A stretch of DNA of 64,000 nt, from positions 19,105-83,104 of the forward strand of contig NZ_MKXB01000220.1 of NCBI RefSeq assembly GCF_001865245.1, written 5' to 3'. The notes below the pieces were generated by a model, which ran no database searches, was not told where the DNA came from, and saw only the letters and a program-made list of their open reading frames with translations. Made by a program: the position numbers and the translations under genes. This document shows, piece by piece, positions 27,808-35,934 of this stretch (position 1 is its first letter; the number at the start of each line of letters is the position of its first letter). The stretch comes from Streptomyces sp. CC53. GTDB taxonomy: Bacteria; Actinomycetota; Actinomycetes; Streptomycetales; Streptomycetaceae.

Positions 27808-28988
27808 GCAGGTTGCGCTGGCTGACGGCGGGGGAGTCGCACGGCCCCGCCCTGGTGGCGACGCTGGAGGGTCTTCCCGCCGGCGTCCCGATCACCACCG
27901 AGATGGTGGCGGACCACCTCGCCAGGCGGCGCCTGGGCTATGGCCGCGGTGCCCGGATGAAGTTCGAGCGCGACGAGGTCACCTTCCTGGGCGGTGTCCG
28001 CCACGGGCTCACCCTCGGCTCCCCGATCGCGGTCATGGTGGGCAACACCGAGTGGCCCAAGTGGGAGCAGGTCATGGCCGCCGACCCGGTCGACCCCGAG
28101 AGGCTCGCCGAACTCGCCCGCAACGCCCCGCTGACCCGGCCCCGACCGGGCCACGCCGACCTGGCGGGCATGCAGAAGTACGGCTTCGACGAGGCGCGGC
28201 CCATCCTGGAGCGGGCCTCCGCCCGGGAGACCGCCGCGCGCGTCGCGCTCGGCGCGGTGGCCCGCTCGTACCTGAAGGAGACCGCCGGGATCGAGATCGT
28301 CTCCCATGTCGTGGAACTGGCCGCCGCCAAGGCCCCCTACGGCGTCTACCCGACGCCCGCCGACGTGGAGCGGCTCGACGCGGACCCCGTGCGCTGCCTC
28401 GACGCCGACGCGTCGAAGGCGATGGTCGCCGAGATCGACCAGGCCCACAAGGACGGGGACACTCTCGGCGGCGTCGTGGAGGTCCTGGCCTACGGCGTGC
28501 CCGTAGGGCTCGGCTCCCACGTGCACTGGGACCGGCGCCTCGACGCCCGCCTCGCCGCCGCACTCATGGGCATCCAGGCGATCAAGGGCGTGGAGGTCGG
28601 CGACGGCTTCGACCTCGCACGCGTGCCCGGGTCGAAGGCGCACGACGAGATCGTCCCCACCGACGACGGCATCCGCCGGACCTCCGGCCGCTCCGGCGGC
28701 ACCGAGGGCGGACTCACCACCGGCGAGCTGCTCCGCGTCCGGGCCGCCATGAAGCCCATCGCGACGGTGCCGCGTGCCCTGAGGACCATCGACGTGACCA
28801 CGGGGGAGGCCGCCGCGGCGCACCACCAGCGCTCCGACGTGTGCGCCGTTCCCGCCGCCGGCATCGTCGCCGAGGCCATGGTCGCCCTGGTCCTCGCGGA
28901 CGCCGTCGCGGAGAAGTTCGGCGGCGACAGCGTGGCCGAAACCCGCCGCAACGTGCGGTCCTACCTCGACCACCTGACCATCCGGTGA
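27804..28988 (+). CDS. aroC: Chorismate synthase
   Basis: A 394-aa FMN-dependent enzyme converting EPSP to chorismate. Signatures: LTAGESHGPALVA, RRRLGYGRGARM, RASARETAARVALGAVAR, and SGRSGGTEGGLTTG. Start TTG at 27804 is chosen from the AAGGAG at 27793-27798 and the conserved LRWLTAGESHG N-terminus. It is followed by aroK through a GTGA overlap. Confidence 0.96.
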   Translation: MSRLRWLTAGESHGPALVATLEGLPAGVPITTEMVADHLARRRLGYGRGARMKFERDEVTFLGGVRHGLTLGSPIAVMVGNTEWPKWEQVMAADPVDPERLAELARNAPLTRPRPGHADLAGMQKYGFDEARPILERASARETAARVALGAVARSYLKETAGIEIVSHVVELAAAKAPYGVYPTPADVERLDADPVRCLDADASKAMVAEIDQAHKDGDTLGGVVEVLAYGVPVGLGSHVHWDRRLDARLAAALMGIQAIKGVEVGDGFDLARVPGSKAHDEIVPTDDGIRRTSGRSGGTEGGLTTGELLRVRAAMKPIATVPRALRTIDVTTGEAAAAHHQRSDVCAVPAAGIVAEAMVALVLADAVAEKFGGDSVAETRRNVRSYLDHLTIR

Positions 28989-29503
28989 GCAGCGGGCCGC
29001 TGATCGTCCTCGTCGGCCCGATGGGTTCCGGCAAGTCCACGGTGGGCGCGCTCCTCGCGGAGCGGCTCGGCGTGGCGTACCGGGACACGGACGCCGACAT
29101 CGTCGCGGCCCAGGGCCGCGAGATCTCCGACATCTTCGTCGACGAGGGCGAGCCGTACTTCCGGGACCTGGAGCGGGCGGCCGTGCGCGCGGCGCTCACG
29201 GAGCACACCGGGGTCCTCGCCCTCGGCGGCGGCGCCGTCCTGGACGAGGGCACGCGCGGGCTCCTCGCCGGGCTGCCGGTCGTCTATCTGTCGATGGACG
29301 TGGAGGAGGCGGTGCGCCGCGTCGGGCTCGGCGCCGCCCGGCCGCTGCTCGCCGTGAACCCGCGCCGCCAGTGGCGGGAACTCATGGAGGCCCGCCGCCA
29401 CCTGTACACCGAAGTCGCCCGCTTCGTCGTCGCCACCGACGACAAGACCCCGGACGAGGTCGCGGACGCGATCGTCGACGCCCTGGAGTTGAAGGACGCA
29501 TGA
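28985..29503 (+). CDS. aroK: Shikimate kinase
   Basis: A 172-aa P-loop kinase (shikimate + ATP to shikimate 3-phosphate). Walker A GPMGSGKSTVGALLAERLG, shikimate-binding DTDADI and GGGAVLD, and lid Arg residues in AARPLLAVNPRRQW are all visible. GTG at 28985 overlaps aroC by 4 bases and the stop overlaps aroB by 4 bases (ATGA). Confidence 0.95.
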   Translation: MSSGPLIVLVGPMGSGKSTVGALLAERLGVAYRDTDADIVAAQGREISDIFVDEGEPYFRDLERAAVRAALTEHTGVLALGGGAVLDEGTRGLLAGLPVVYLSMDVEEAVRRVGLGAARPLLAVNPRRQWRELMEARRHLYTEVARFVVATDDKTPDEVADAIVDALELKDA

Positions 29504-30588
29504 CCGAAGTGACCCGGATCCACGTCGGCGGCAGCGCCGGCTCGGAACCGTACGACGTGCTCGTCGGCCGGCAGCTGCTCGGAGAACTGGGCGGGCTGAT
29601 CGGTGACCGGGCCAAGCGGGTGGCCGTGATCCACCCCGAGGCGCTCGCCGAGACCGGCGAGGCGCTGCGCGCCGACCTCGCCGAACAGGGCTACGAGGCC
29701 GTCGCCGTCCAGGTGCCGAACGCGGAGGAGGCCAAGACCGTCGAGGTCGCCGCCTACTGCTGGAAGGCGCTCGGCCAGACCGGCTTCACCCGCACCGACG
29801 TGATCGTCGGTGTCGGAGGCGGCGCCACCACGGACCTCGCCGGGTTCGTCGCCGCGACCTGGCTGCGCGGGGTCCGCTGGATCGCCGTGCCGACGACCGT
29901 GCTCGCCATGGTGGACGCCGCCGTGGGCGGCAAGACGGGCATCAACACCGCCGAGGGCAAGAACCTCGTCGGGGCCTTCCACCCGCCCGCCGGTGTCCTG
30001 TGCGACCTGGCCGCGCTGGACTCGCTGCCCGTGCACGACTACGTCAGCGGTCTCGCCGAGGTCATCAAGGCCGGGTTCATCGCGGACCCGGTGATCCTGG
30101 ACCTCGTCGAGGCCGACCCGCAGGGTGCCCGCACCCCGGCCGGCCCGCACACCGCCGAGCTGATCGAGCGGTCGATCCGGGTGAAGGCCGACGTGGTGTC
30201 CTCCGACCTCAAGGAGTCCGGTCTCCGCGAGATCCTCAACTACGGGCACACCCTCGCGCACGCCATCGAGAAGAACGAGCGGTACAAGTGGCGCCACGGC
30301 GCCGCCGTGTCCGTGGGCATGGTGTTCGCCGCCGAGCTGGGCCGGCTCGCCGGGCGGCTCGACGACGCGACCGCCGACCGGCACCGCACCGTCCTCCAGT
30401 CCGTCGGACTCCCGCTCACCTACCGCGGTGACCAGTGGCCCAAGCTGCTGGAGACCATGAAGGTGGACAAGAAGTCCCGCGGTGACCTGCTGCGCTTCAT
30501 CGTCCTCGACGGCCTCGGCAAGCCCGCGGTCCTGGAAGGCCCCGACCCGGCGGTCCTGCTCGCCGCGTACGGGGAGGTCTCCGCGTGA
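29500..30588 (+). CDS. aroB: 3-dehydroquinate synthase
   Basis: A 362-aa NAD- and zinc-dependent enzyme converting DAHP to 3-dehydroquinate. NAD-binding VGGGATTDLAGFVAATWLRG, PTTVLAMVDAAVGGKTGIN, and metal/substrate region REILNYGHTLAHAIEK are conserved. Overlaps aroK upstream (ATGA) and aroQ downstream (GTGA). Confidence 0.96.
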   Translation: MTEVTRIHVGGSAGSEPYDVLVGRQLLGELGGLIGDRAKRVAVIHPEALAETGEALRADLAEQGYEAVAVQVPNAEEAKTVEVAAYCWKALGQTGFTRTDVIVGVGGGATTDLAGFVAATWLRGVRWIAVPTTVLAMVDAAVGGKTGINTAEGKNLVGAFHPPAGVLCDLAALDSLPVHDYVSGLAEVIKAGFIADPVILDLVEADPQGARTPAGPHTAELIERSIRVKADVVSSDLKESGLREILNYGHTLAHAIEKNERYKWRHGAAVSVGMVFAAELGRLAGRLDDATADRHRTVLQSVGLPLTYRGDQWPKLLETMKVDKKSRGDLLRFIVLDGLGKPAVLEGPDPAVLLAAYGEVSA

Positions 30589-31025
30589 GCCGCCGCGTCC
30601 TCGTCCTGAACGGCCCGAACCTGGGCCGCCTCGGCTCACGGGAGCCGGACGTGTACGGCGCCACCTCCTACGCGGGTCTCGTGGAGACCTGCCGCGCCCT
30701 CGGCGAGGAACTCGGCTTCGACGTGGAGGTCCGCGAGACCAACGACGAGGGCGAGCTGGTGCGCTGGCTGCACGAGGCGGCCGACGGATCGGTCCCGGTC
30801 GTCCTCAACCCGGGCGCGTTCACCCACTACTCGTACGCGATGCGGGACGCGGCGGCGCAGCGCACGGCGCCGCTGATCGAGGTGCACATCTCGAACCCGT
30901 ACGCCCGCGAGGAGTTCCGGCACACCTCGGTCGTGGCCGCGGTCGCCACCGCCACCATCGCCGGCTTCGGCGTCGGCTCGTACCGGCTGGCGCTGCGCGC
31001 GCTCGCCGACGAACTGACGGACTGA
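30585..31025 (+). CDS. aroQ: Type II 3-dehydroquinate dehydratase
   Basis: A 146-aa dodecameric-type enzyme. LNGPNLGRLGSREPDVYG carries the catalytic Arg/Tyr region, NPGAFTHYSYAMRDA and EVHISNPYAREEFRHTS carry the active-site Asn and His residues. Its GTG overlaps the aroB stop by 4 bases. Last gene of the aro cluster; a terminator follows. Confidence 0.95.
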   Translation: MSRRVLVLNGPNLGRLGSREPDVYGATSYAGLVETCRALGEELGFDVEVRETNDEGELVRWLHEAADGSVPVVLNPGAFTHYSYAMRDAAAQRTAPLIEVHISNPYAREEFRHTSVVAAVATATIAGFGVGSYRLALRALADELTD

Positions 31026-31050
31026 CGAACCGGCCACACCGCGCCGGGAA

Positions 31051-31088
31051 CCCTCCCGCACCGTTCCCCGTCTTCCGGTGCGGGAGGG
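31051..31088 (+). terminator. Terminator of the aro operon
   Basis: A perfect 12-bp stem (31051-31062 with 31077-31088) encloses a 14-nt pyrimidine-rich loop, 25 bp after the aroQ stop. Confidence 0.75.
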
Positions 31089-31159
31089 TACGGTTTGGTA
31101 ACGGCGGACCCGAACGGCCGCACGAACAGCGTCAGTCGGACGAGACGGAGTGGCACCGG

Positions 31160-31993
31160 ATGCAGCACGCAGCGGCGGGGTGGACGCAGCAGGCTCACGT
31201 GCCCGGCCCGCCCCCGGCCCATCCGCCGGCCCCACCGTCGGCCCACGCCGCGGCCCGCCCGCCGGCCCCGCCCGGCTGGGCCCCGCCCCCGGGCTCCGGC
31301 TCCGTCCCGCACCTCCCGCCCGCGCCGCCTCCGTCACCCGCGGGATCCGACGCCACCGGGCACGTCCGACTGCCGCCCGGCGGCCCCGTCGCGGCCCCCA
31401 CCGCGGCCCCGGCCCAGAACGGCCACGGCACGGGCGCCGCCACCCTCGCCGTCCTCCTCATCGGCCCGGCCGGCGCGGGCAAGACGACGGTCGCCCGCCA
31501 CTGGGCGCAGCGCCGCCAGGTGCCCACCGCCCACATCAGCCTCGACGACGTCCGCGAATGGGTGTGCGCCGGCTTCGCCGACCCGCAGGACGGCTGGAAC
31601 GACCGCTCGGAGGCGCAGTACCGCCTGGCTCGCCGCACCTGCGGCTTCGCCGCCCGCAACTTCCTCGCCAACGGCATCTCCTGCATCCTCGACGACGCCG
31701 TCTTCCCCGACCGCCCGGTGGTCGGGCTGGGCGGCTGGAAGCGCCACGTGGGGCCCGGCCTGCTGCCCGTGGTGCTGCTGCCCGGACTGGAGGTCGTCCT
31801 GGAGCGCAACGCCCGACGCTCCGGCAACCGCCGGCTGTCGGACGAGGAGGTGGCCGGCATCCACGGCCGCATGGCGGGCTGGCACGCCTCCGGCCTGCCG
31901 ATCATCGACAACTCCACGTACGACGTGGAGACCACGGCCCGCGTCCTCGACGAGATCCTCGGCCGGGCCGTCGCCAGCCCCCCGAACTGGTAG
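31160..31993 (+). CDS. P-loop AAA/zeta-like ATP-binding protein
   Basis: A 277-aa protein. About 95 N-terminal residues are Pro/Ala-rich and disordered (HVPGPPPAHPPAPP). A P-loop kinase-like domain follows: Walker A LIGPAGAGKTTVARHWA, HISLDDVREWVCAGF, and later LLPVVLLPGLEVVLERNARR. The fold resembles polynucleotide kinase/zeta-toxin-type NTPases, but the substrate cannot be inferred. ATG 31160 with GACGGAG upstream. It lies between the aro and pepQ/efp units. Confidence 0.8.
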   Translation: MQHAAAGWTQQAHVPGPPPAHPPAPPSAHAAARPPAPPGWAPPPGSGSVPHLPPAPPPSPAGSDATGHVRLPPGGPVAAPTAAPAQNGHGTGAATLAVLLIGPAGAGKTTVARHWAQRRQVPTAHISLDDVREWVCAGFADPQDGWNDRSEAQYRLARRTCGFAARNFLANGISCILDDAVFPDRPVVGLGGWKRHVGPGLLPVVLLPGLEVVLERNARRSGNRRLSDEEVAGIHGRMAGWHASGLPIIDNSTYDVETTARVLDEILGRAVASPPNW

Positions 31994-32040
31994 CCCCCCG
32001 GGCCCGGCCCGCCGTGCGCGGGCGGTTCGGGGCCGGCGCC

Positions 32041-32068
32041 GGTTCCGGCCGCCGCGGCGGCCGGAACC
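32041..32068. terminator. 28-bp perfect palindrome downstream of the ATPase gene
   Basis: Bases 32041-32054 are the exact reverse complement of 32055-32068 (GC-rich). The RNA would form a stable hairpin and is a likely terminator before the leaderless M24 gene. Confidence 0.6.
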
Positions 32069-32109
32069 CGGTCGGACGCGCCGGACCTGCCGGGCCGCCG
32101 CGGGGCTCG

Positions 32110-32115
32110 TACGCT
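32110..32115 (+). promoter_or_regulatory. -10 element for leaderless M24 peptidase transcript
   Basis: TACGCT lies 6 bases upstream of the ATG at 32122. There is no Shine-Dalgarno sequence. Confidence 0.45.
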
Positions 32116-32121
32116 CGGGAC

Positions 32122-33237
32122 ATGTCCGAGGTGTATGCGCCCCGCCGTGAAAGGCTCCGTGAGCGCTGCGCGGCCGGCGGATCCGCGGCGGTGCTCGTCT
32201 CCCGCCCCGCCAACGTCCGCTATCTCGCCGGAGGGGCCCCGCCCGGCGCCGCCCTTCTGCTGCACGCGGGAGGCGCGGAGCGGGACGTGCTGCTGTGCCC
32301 GCGGCCGCCCGTGGGGGACCCCGCCGAAGGCCGCGTGGACGAGGCGCTGCACGTCACCGTCCTGCCGCAGGCAGGAGGGGACGCCGCCGTGGCCGCGGCC
32401 GACCTCGCCGCCGGCAGCGGGGCCGACGTGCTGGCCGTCGAGGAGCACCACCTGAGCGTCGCCCGGTACCGTGCGCTCGGCTCCGTCGCGGACGGCCTGC
32501 GCCTCGCCGACCTCGGCACCGCCATCGAGCAGGAGCGGATCGTCAAGGACGACGAGGAGATCACCTGCCTCCGGATCGCCGCCGAGATCGCCGACCAGGC
32601 CCTCGGGGAGCTGCTGGAGTCCATCCTCGTGGGCCGCACCGAACGGCACCTCGCCCTGGAACTGGAGCGCCGCCTCGTCGACCACGGCGCCGACGGTCCC
32701 GCCTTCCCCACCTCCGTCGCCACCGGCCCGAACTCCGGCCGCGGCGGGCACCGGCCCTCGGACCGGCGCGTCGAGGAGGGCGACTTCCTCTCCGTGTGCC
32801 TGGGCGCCAACTACCGGGGCTACCGCTGCGAGATCGGCCGCACGTTCGTCATCGGCTCCACTCCCGCCGACTGGCAGATCGAGCTGTACGACCTCGTCTT
32901 CGCCGCGCAGCGGGCCGCCCGGGAGGCCCTCGCCCCCGGGACCCCCTGCCGTGACGTGGACCGCGCCGCCCGGCAGATCCTGGACGGAGCCGGATACGGG
33001 GAGGGCCTGGCGCACTCCCTCGGGCACGGGGTGGGGCTGGAAATCGAGGAGGACCCGCAGCTCTCCCCGTCCGCCATGAGTAAACTGGACGCTTGTGTGC
33101 CGGTCACCGTCGAACCAGGAGTCCACCTCCCGGGACGGGGCGGAGTCCGGATCGATGACACGCTCGTCGTGCGCCAGGAGGCGGACGGCGGACCCGAGCT
33201 ACTCACCATCACGACCAAGGAGCTGCTCGCGCTGTAG
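32122..33237 (+). CDS. M24 (Xaa-Pro aminopeptidase-like) protein with altered metal ligands
   Basis: A 371-aa pita-bread-fold protein. The N-terminal creatinase-like domain (SRPANVRYLAGG) precedes the M24 domain. In canonical members the metal ligands are D, D, H, E, E. Here they align to C226, E237, H302, E331 and D345 (SVCLGANYRGYRCEIGRTF; LGHGVGLEIEEDP; VTVEPGVHLPGRGGVRIDDT), so three of five are replaced. Activity as a dimetal peptidase is therefore doubtful. It sits 67 bp upstream of efp, a classic pepQ-efp-nusB arrangement. Confidence 0.88.
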   Translation: MSEVYAPRRERLRERCAAGGSAAVLVSRPANVRYLAGGAPPGAALLLHAGGAERDVLLCPRPPVGDPAEGRVDEALHVTVLPQAGGDAAVAAADLAAGSGADVLAVEEHHLSVARYRALGSVADGLRLADLGTAIEQERIVKDDEEITCLRIAAEIADQALGELLESILVGRTERHLALELERRLVDHGADGPAFPTSVATGPNSGRGGHRPSDRRVEEGDFLSVCLGANYRGYRCEIGRTFVIGSTPADWQIELYDLVFAAQRAAREALAPGTPCRDVDRAARQILDGAGYGEGLAHSLGHGVGLEIEEDPQLSPSAMSKLDACVPVTVEPGVHLPGRGGVRIDDTLVVRQEADGGPELLTITTKELLAL

Positions 33238-33304
33238 CCGGCGCGCCGCACGAGAGACCTTTTCCTCGGTCGTCCACAGCGTCAGTCCAGGAGATTCCGC
33301 AACC

Positions 33305-33871
33305 GTGGCCACCACGAACGACCTCAAGAACGGCATGGTGCTCAAGCTCGACAACGACCAGCTCTGGTCCGTCGTCGAGTTCCAGCACGTCAAGCCCGGC
33401 AAGGGCCCGGCCTTCGTGCGCACCAAGCTCAAGAACGTGCTCTCCGGCAAGATCGTCGACAAGACCTTCAACGCCGGTGTCAAGGTCGAGACGGCCACCG
33501 TCGACCGCCGTGACATGCAGTTCTCGTACATGGACGGCGACTACTTCGTCTTCATGGACATGCAGACCTACGACCAGCTGCACGTCGCCCGCGCCGCCGT
33601 CGGCGACGCCGCGAACTTCCTCATCGAGGGCTTCACCGCCACCGTCGCCACCCACGAGGGCGAGGTGCTGTACGTCGAGCTGCCGGCCGCCGTCGAGCTC
33701 GTCATCAAGGAGACGGAGCCGGGCGTCCAGGGCGACCGCTCCACCGGCGGCACCAAGCCCGCCATCCTGGAGACCGGCCACCAGATCCAGGTCCCCCTCT
33801 TCATCACCACCGGTGAGAAGATCAAGGTCGACACCCGCACGAGCGACTACCTCGGCCGGGTGAACAGCTAA
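33305..33871 (+). CDS. efp: Elongation factor P
   Basis: A 188-aa three-domain (KOW-OB-OB) tRNA mimic that rescues ribosomes stalled on polyproline. The domain I loop reads KPGKGPAF, with the tip lysine at residue 33. This PGKGP form is the actinobacterial type that functions with an unmodified lysine. No epmA/epmB-like gene is seen here. The C-terminal signature KVDTRTSDYLGRV is intact. GTG at 33305 after CAGGAGATT. nusB starts 2 bp after the stop. Confidence 0.97.
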   Translation: MATTNDLKNGMVLKLDNDQLWSVVEFQHVKPGKGPAFVRTKLKNVLSGKIVDKTFNAGVKVETATVDRRDMQFSYMDGDYFVFMDMQTYDQLHVARAAVGDAANFLIEGFTATVATHEGEVLYVELPAAVELVIKETEPGVQGDRSTGGTKPAILETGHQIQVPLFITTGEKIKVDTRTSDYLGRVNS

Positions 33872-33873
33872 CC

Positions 33874-34302
33874 GTGGCTGCCCGCAACAAGGCCCGCAAG
33901 CGCGCCTTCCAGATCCTCTTCGAGGCCGACCAGCGCGGGGCCTCCGCGCAGGAGGTCCTCGCGGACTGGATCCGGCACGCGCGGTCCGACGACCGGCAGC
34001 CGCCGGTCAACGAGTACACGATGGAGCTGGTCGAGGGATACGCGCAGCAGGCGCGGCGCATCGACGAGCTCATCGCCACCTACGCGGTGGGCTGGACGCT
34101 GGACCGGATGCCGGTCGTCGACCGCAACATCCTGCGCCTCGGCACGTACGAGCTGGTCTGGGTCGACACGGTGCCGGACGCCGTGGCGATCGACGAGGCG
34201 GTGCAGCTGGCGAAGGAGTTCTCGACGGACGAGTCGCCGTCCTTCGTGAACGGACTCCTGGCCCGGTTCAAGGACCTGAAGCCCGGCATCCGCCGCGACT
34301 GA
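33874..34302 (+). CDS. nusB: Transcription antitermination factor NusB
   Basis: A 142-aa all-helical protein that binds boxA RNA with NusE (S10) and promotes rRNA antitermination. N-terminal ARNKARKRAFQILFEAD, central WTLDRMPVVDRNILRLGTYEL and C-terminal PSFVNGLLARFKDL are family signatures. GTG start, 2 bp from efp. A terminator follows. Confidence 0.96.
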   Translation: MAARNKARKRAFQILFEADQRGASAQEVLADWIRHARSDDRQPPVNEYTMELVEGYAQQARRIDELIATYAVGWTLDRMPVVDRNILRLGTYELVWVDTVPDAVAIDEAVQLAKEFSTDESPSFVNGLLARFKDLKPGIRRD

Positions 34303-34343
34303 CCGCCGCGCCCGGCCCGCCCACCGGCCAGGCCCGCACCCGC

Positions 34344-34383
34344 CCGAAGGGCCCGCCGCGCATCGCGCCAGCGGGCCCTTCGG
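34344..34383 (+). terminator. Terminator after nusB
   Basis: A perfect 13-bp stem (34344-34356 with 34371-34383) with a 14-nt loop, about 42 bp after the nusB stop. Confidence 0.8.
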
Positions 34384-34510
34384 CGTACCGGTCCCTCATG
34401 CGGGCACCCGGCCGGCCCGTGGCGCCCTGCGGTGCCCCCACAGCGCCCCAGGCAGCCCCAGGGGTCACAGAGCGGCCCAGTGGACGTCCCACGGGCCGCG
34501 GCGGGCCCGC

Positions 34511-34960
34511 TGACGGTACGGCCTCGCCCGCGCAGGGTTCGTCTGCTCGGGCATCGGCAGTCGGCTCGCCCCGTGGACGGCCCGGCTGTCGGGCGGCGGA
34601 GAGCGTGCGGTCCTCGTGAGCCTCGGTACGAGCGCGAGCGGCCTGCTTCTGCTCGGCGTCACCGCAGCATTCACCGGAGTCGGTCCGACGGCCCTCGCCG
34701 TCGTCGGCTACGGCCTGGTGTGCCCCGGGCCCGGCGCGGCGAAGCCGAGCGGGAACGACCTCCTGCACCGTCGTGTCACGCGTTCCGGCCGGGCCACCGC
34801 CCTGACCGTCCAGTCCCTCGCCCTGCAACTGGCGGCAGCCCTCACGGGCTTGGTCATCAGCGCCCTGTCTCCGGGGCCGTTGCCCTGGGCTGCTGGGAGG
34901 CGCCGTGCTGCTCGCAGGAGCCCTCCTGTGGGCCCGTCCCAGCGGCTGCGCCCGCACTCC
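34511..34960 (+). pseudogene. Decayed MFS transporter fragment (C-terminal half, frameshifted)
   Basis: In one frame (bases 34514-34888) the translation reads like transmembrane segments of a major facilitator: AGFVCSGIGSRLAPWTARL, then GLLLLGVTAAFTGVGPTALA, then LLHRRVTRSGRATALTVQSL. Around 34887 the next helix continues only in the +1 frame (GLLGGAVLLAGALLWAR). The frame opens after a stop codon (34511-34513). There is no start with a ribosome site and no N-terminal half. I therefore call it a relic, not a gene. It fills part of the nusB-bldD interval. Confidence 0.6.
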
Positions 34961-35153
34961 GGCAGTCACGCCCGAGCCGCGCACGACCAGGGCGACCCCC
35001 ACGACGAGCACCGGCGGCTGCGACACCCGCCGGGAGCATGCCGGCCCGTGGCGCCGGGCCGACCCGAAGATCCCGGCAGGCGTACTGCGGCCCGGCCGTC
35101 CGAGGGCGCGGGGGCCCGGTGGGCGGTGGGGCGGCAGCACCCGGCGGGAAACA

Positions 35154-35193
35154 CCGGAGGGTGGTCCCGGAACACTCCGGGACCACCCTCCGG
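35154..35193 (-). terminator. Strong terminator downstream of bldD
   Basis: A perfect 17-bp inverted repeat (35154-35170 with 35177-35193) with a 6-nt loop lies about 40 bp beyond the bldD stop. It could work in both directions. Confidence 0.85.
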
Positions 35194-35234
35194 CGGCAAC
35201 GTTTCTGCTGGTGCGGGGCAGAGGCCGAACGGCC

Positions 35235-35735
35235 TCAGCTCTCCTCGTGGGCGACCGCGCGGCGTGCGTCCGCGTCCAGCACGCCCCAGCTGATCAGCTG
35301 CTCGGTCAGGACCGACGGCGACTGGTCGTAGATGACCGCGAGGGTGCGCAGGTCGTCCTGGCGGATCGACAGGACCTTGCCGTTGTAGTCGCCGCGCTGC
35401 GACTGGATCGTCGCCGCGTAGCGCTGCAGCGGGCCGGCCTTCTCGGCGGGCACGTGGGCCAGGCGCTCCAGGTCCAGGACGAGCTTCGGCGGCGGCTCGG
35501 CGGCGCCCCCCGGCGTGGTGCCCGGCAGCAGCTCCTGCACCGGGACGCCGTAGAAGTCGGCCAGCTCGGCGAGGCGCTGCACGGTCACGGCACGGTCGCC
35601 GCGCTCGTACGAACCGACCACGACGGCCTTCCAGCGGCCCTGGGACTTCTCCTCCACACCGTGGAGGGAGAGGCCCTGCTGGGTGCGGATGGCACGGAGC
35701 TTGGCCCCGAGCTGTTTGGCGTATTCGCTGGACAT
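35235..35735 (-). CDS. bldD: BldD, developmental master repressor
   Basis: A 166-aa regulator. The N-terminal XRE-type helix-turn-helix spans about residues 8-70 (GLSLHGVEEKS, VVGSYERGDRAVTVQRLAELADFYGVPVQELLP). The C-terminal domain carries the c-di-GMP signature RGD-X8-RQDD at R114, D116, R125 and D128, identical in spacing to the studied Streptomyces protein. There, tetrameric c-di-GMP dimerises BldD so that it represses sporulation genes during vegetative growth. ATG at 35735 has AGGGAG upstream. It diverges from pyrR, and its promoter holds a likely autoregulatory site. Confidence 0.98.
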   Translation of the reverse strand: MSSEYAKQLGAKLRAIRTQQGLSLHGVEEKSQGRWKAVVVGSYERGDRAVTVQRLAELADFYGVPVQELLPGTTPGGAAEPPPKLVLDLERLAHVPAEKAGPLQRYAATIQSQRGDYNGKVLSIRQDDLRTLAVIYDQSPSVLTEQLISWGVLDADARRAVAHEES

Positions 35736-35786
35736 AGAGCTCCCTGGACACTGTGACGACGTGGCGGCTCCGCCGCGCTTTCGTAA

Positions 35787-35797
35787 CTCACTGTGAG
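35787..35797. promoter_or_regulatory. bldD: Likely BldD autoregulatory operator
   Basis: CTCACTGTGAG is a palindrome around a central T that resembles the BldD box (AGTGA/TCACC half-sites). A second CACTGTGA copy occurs at 35749-35756, nearer the start codon. The palindrome abuts the predicted bldD -10 and start point, the position expected for self-repression. Confidence 0.55.
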
Positions 35798-35825
35798 GTT
35801 ACGCAGCGTTACCTGGACCCGTCAA
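35796..35825 (-). promoter_or_regulatory. Predicted bldD promoter
   Basis: On the minus strand TTGACG (35825-35820), an 18-bp spacer and TAACCT (35801-35796) fit a housekeeping promoter. The expected start point falls near 35789, within the BldD-like palindrome. Confidence 0.5.
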
Positions 35826-35862
35826 GCCGGACGGTCCGTACCGACCACCTTCCTGACCCTGG

Positions 35863-35868
35863 TACGGT
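35863..35868 (+). promoter_or_regulatory. Possible -10 of the pyr operon
   Basis: TACGGT lies 72 bp upstream of pyrR. Transcription from about 35875 would include the complete PyrR-binding leader. No good -35 is visible. Confidence 0.4.
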
Positions 35869-35884
35869 GGGCGGCGCAAACCCA

Positions 35885-35930
35885 GACGTCCTTTAAGGTC
35901 CGTCCCGTGAGGCGGAGAAGGAGGTCCTTT
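35885..35930 (+). promoter_or_regulatory. PyrR-binding RNA leader (translational operator)
   Basis: The leader contains TTTAAGGTCCGTCCCGTGAG, continuing GCGGAGAAGGAGG. This resembles the conserved PyrR-binding loop (UCC..., GAGAGGCU-type core followed by AAGGA). The pyrR Shine-Dalgarno GAAGGAGG (35916-35923) is embedded in it. UMP-bound PyrR would thus hide the ribosome site. The next stem-loop before the start is not an obvious terminator, so translational repression is more likely than attenuation. Confidence 0.65.
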
Positions 35931-35934
35931 CCGT

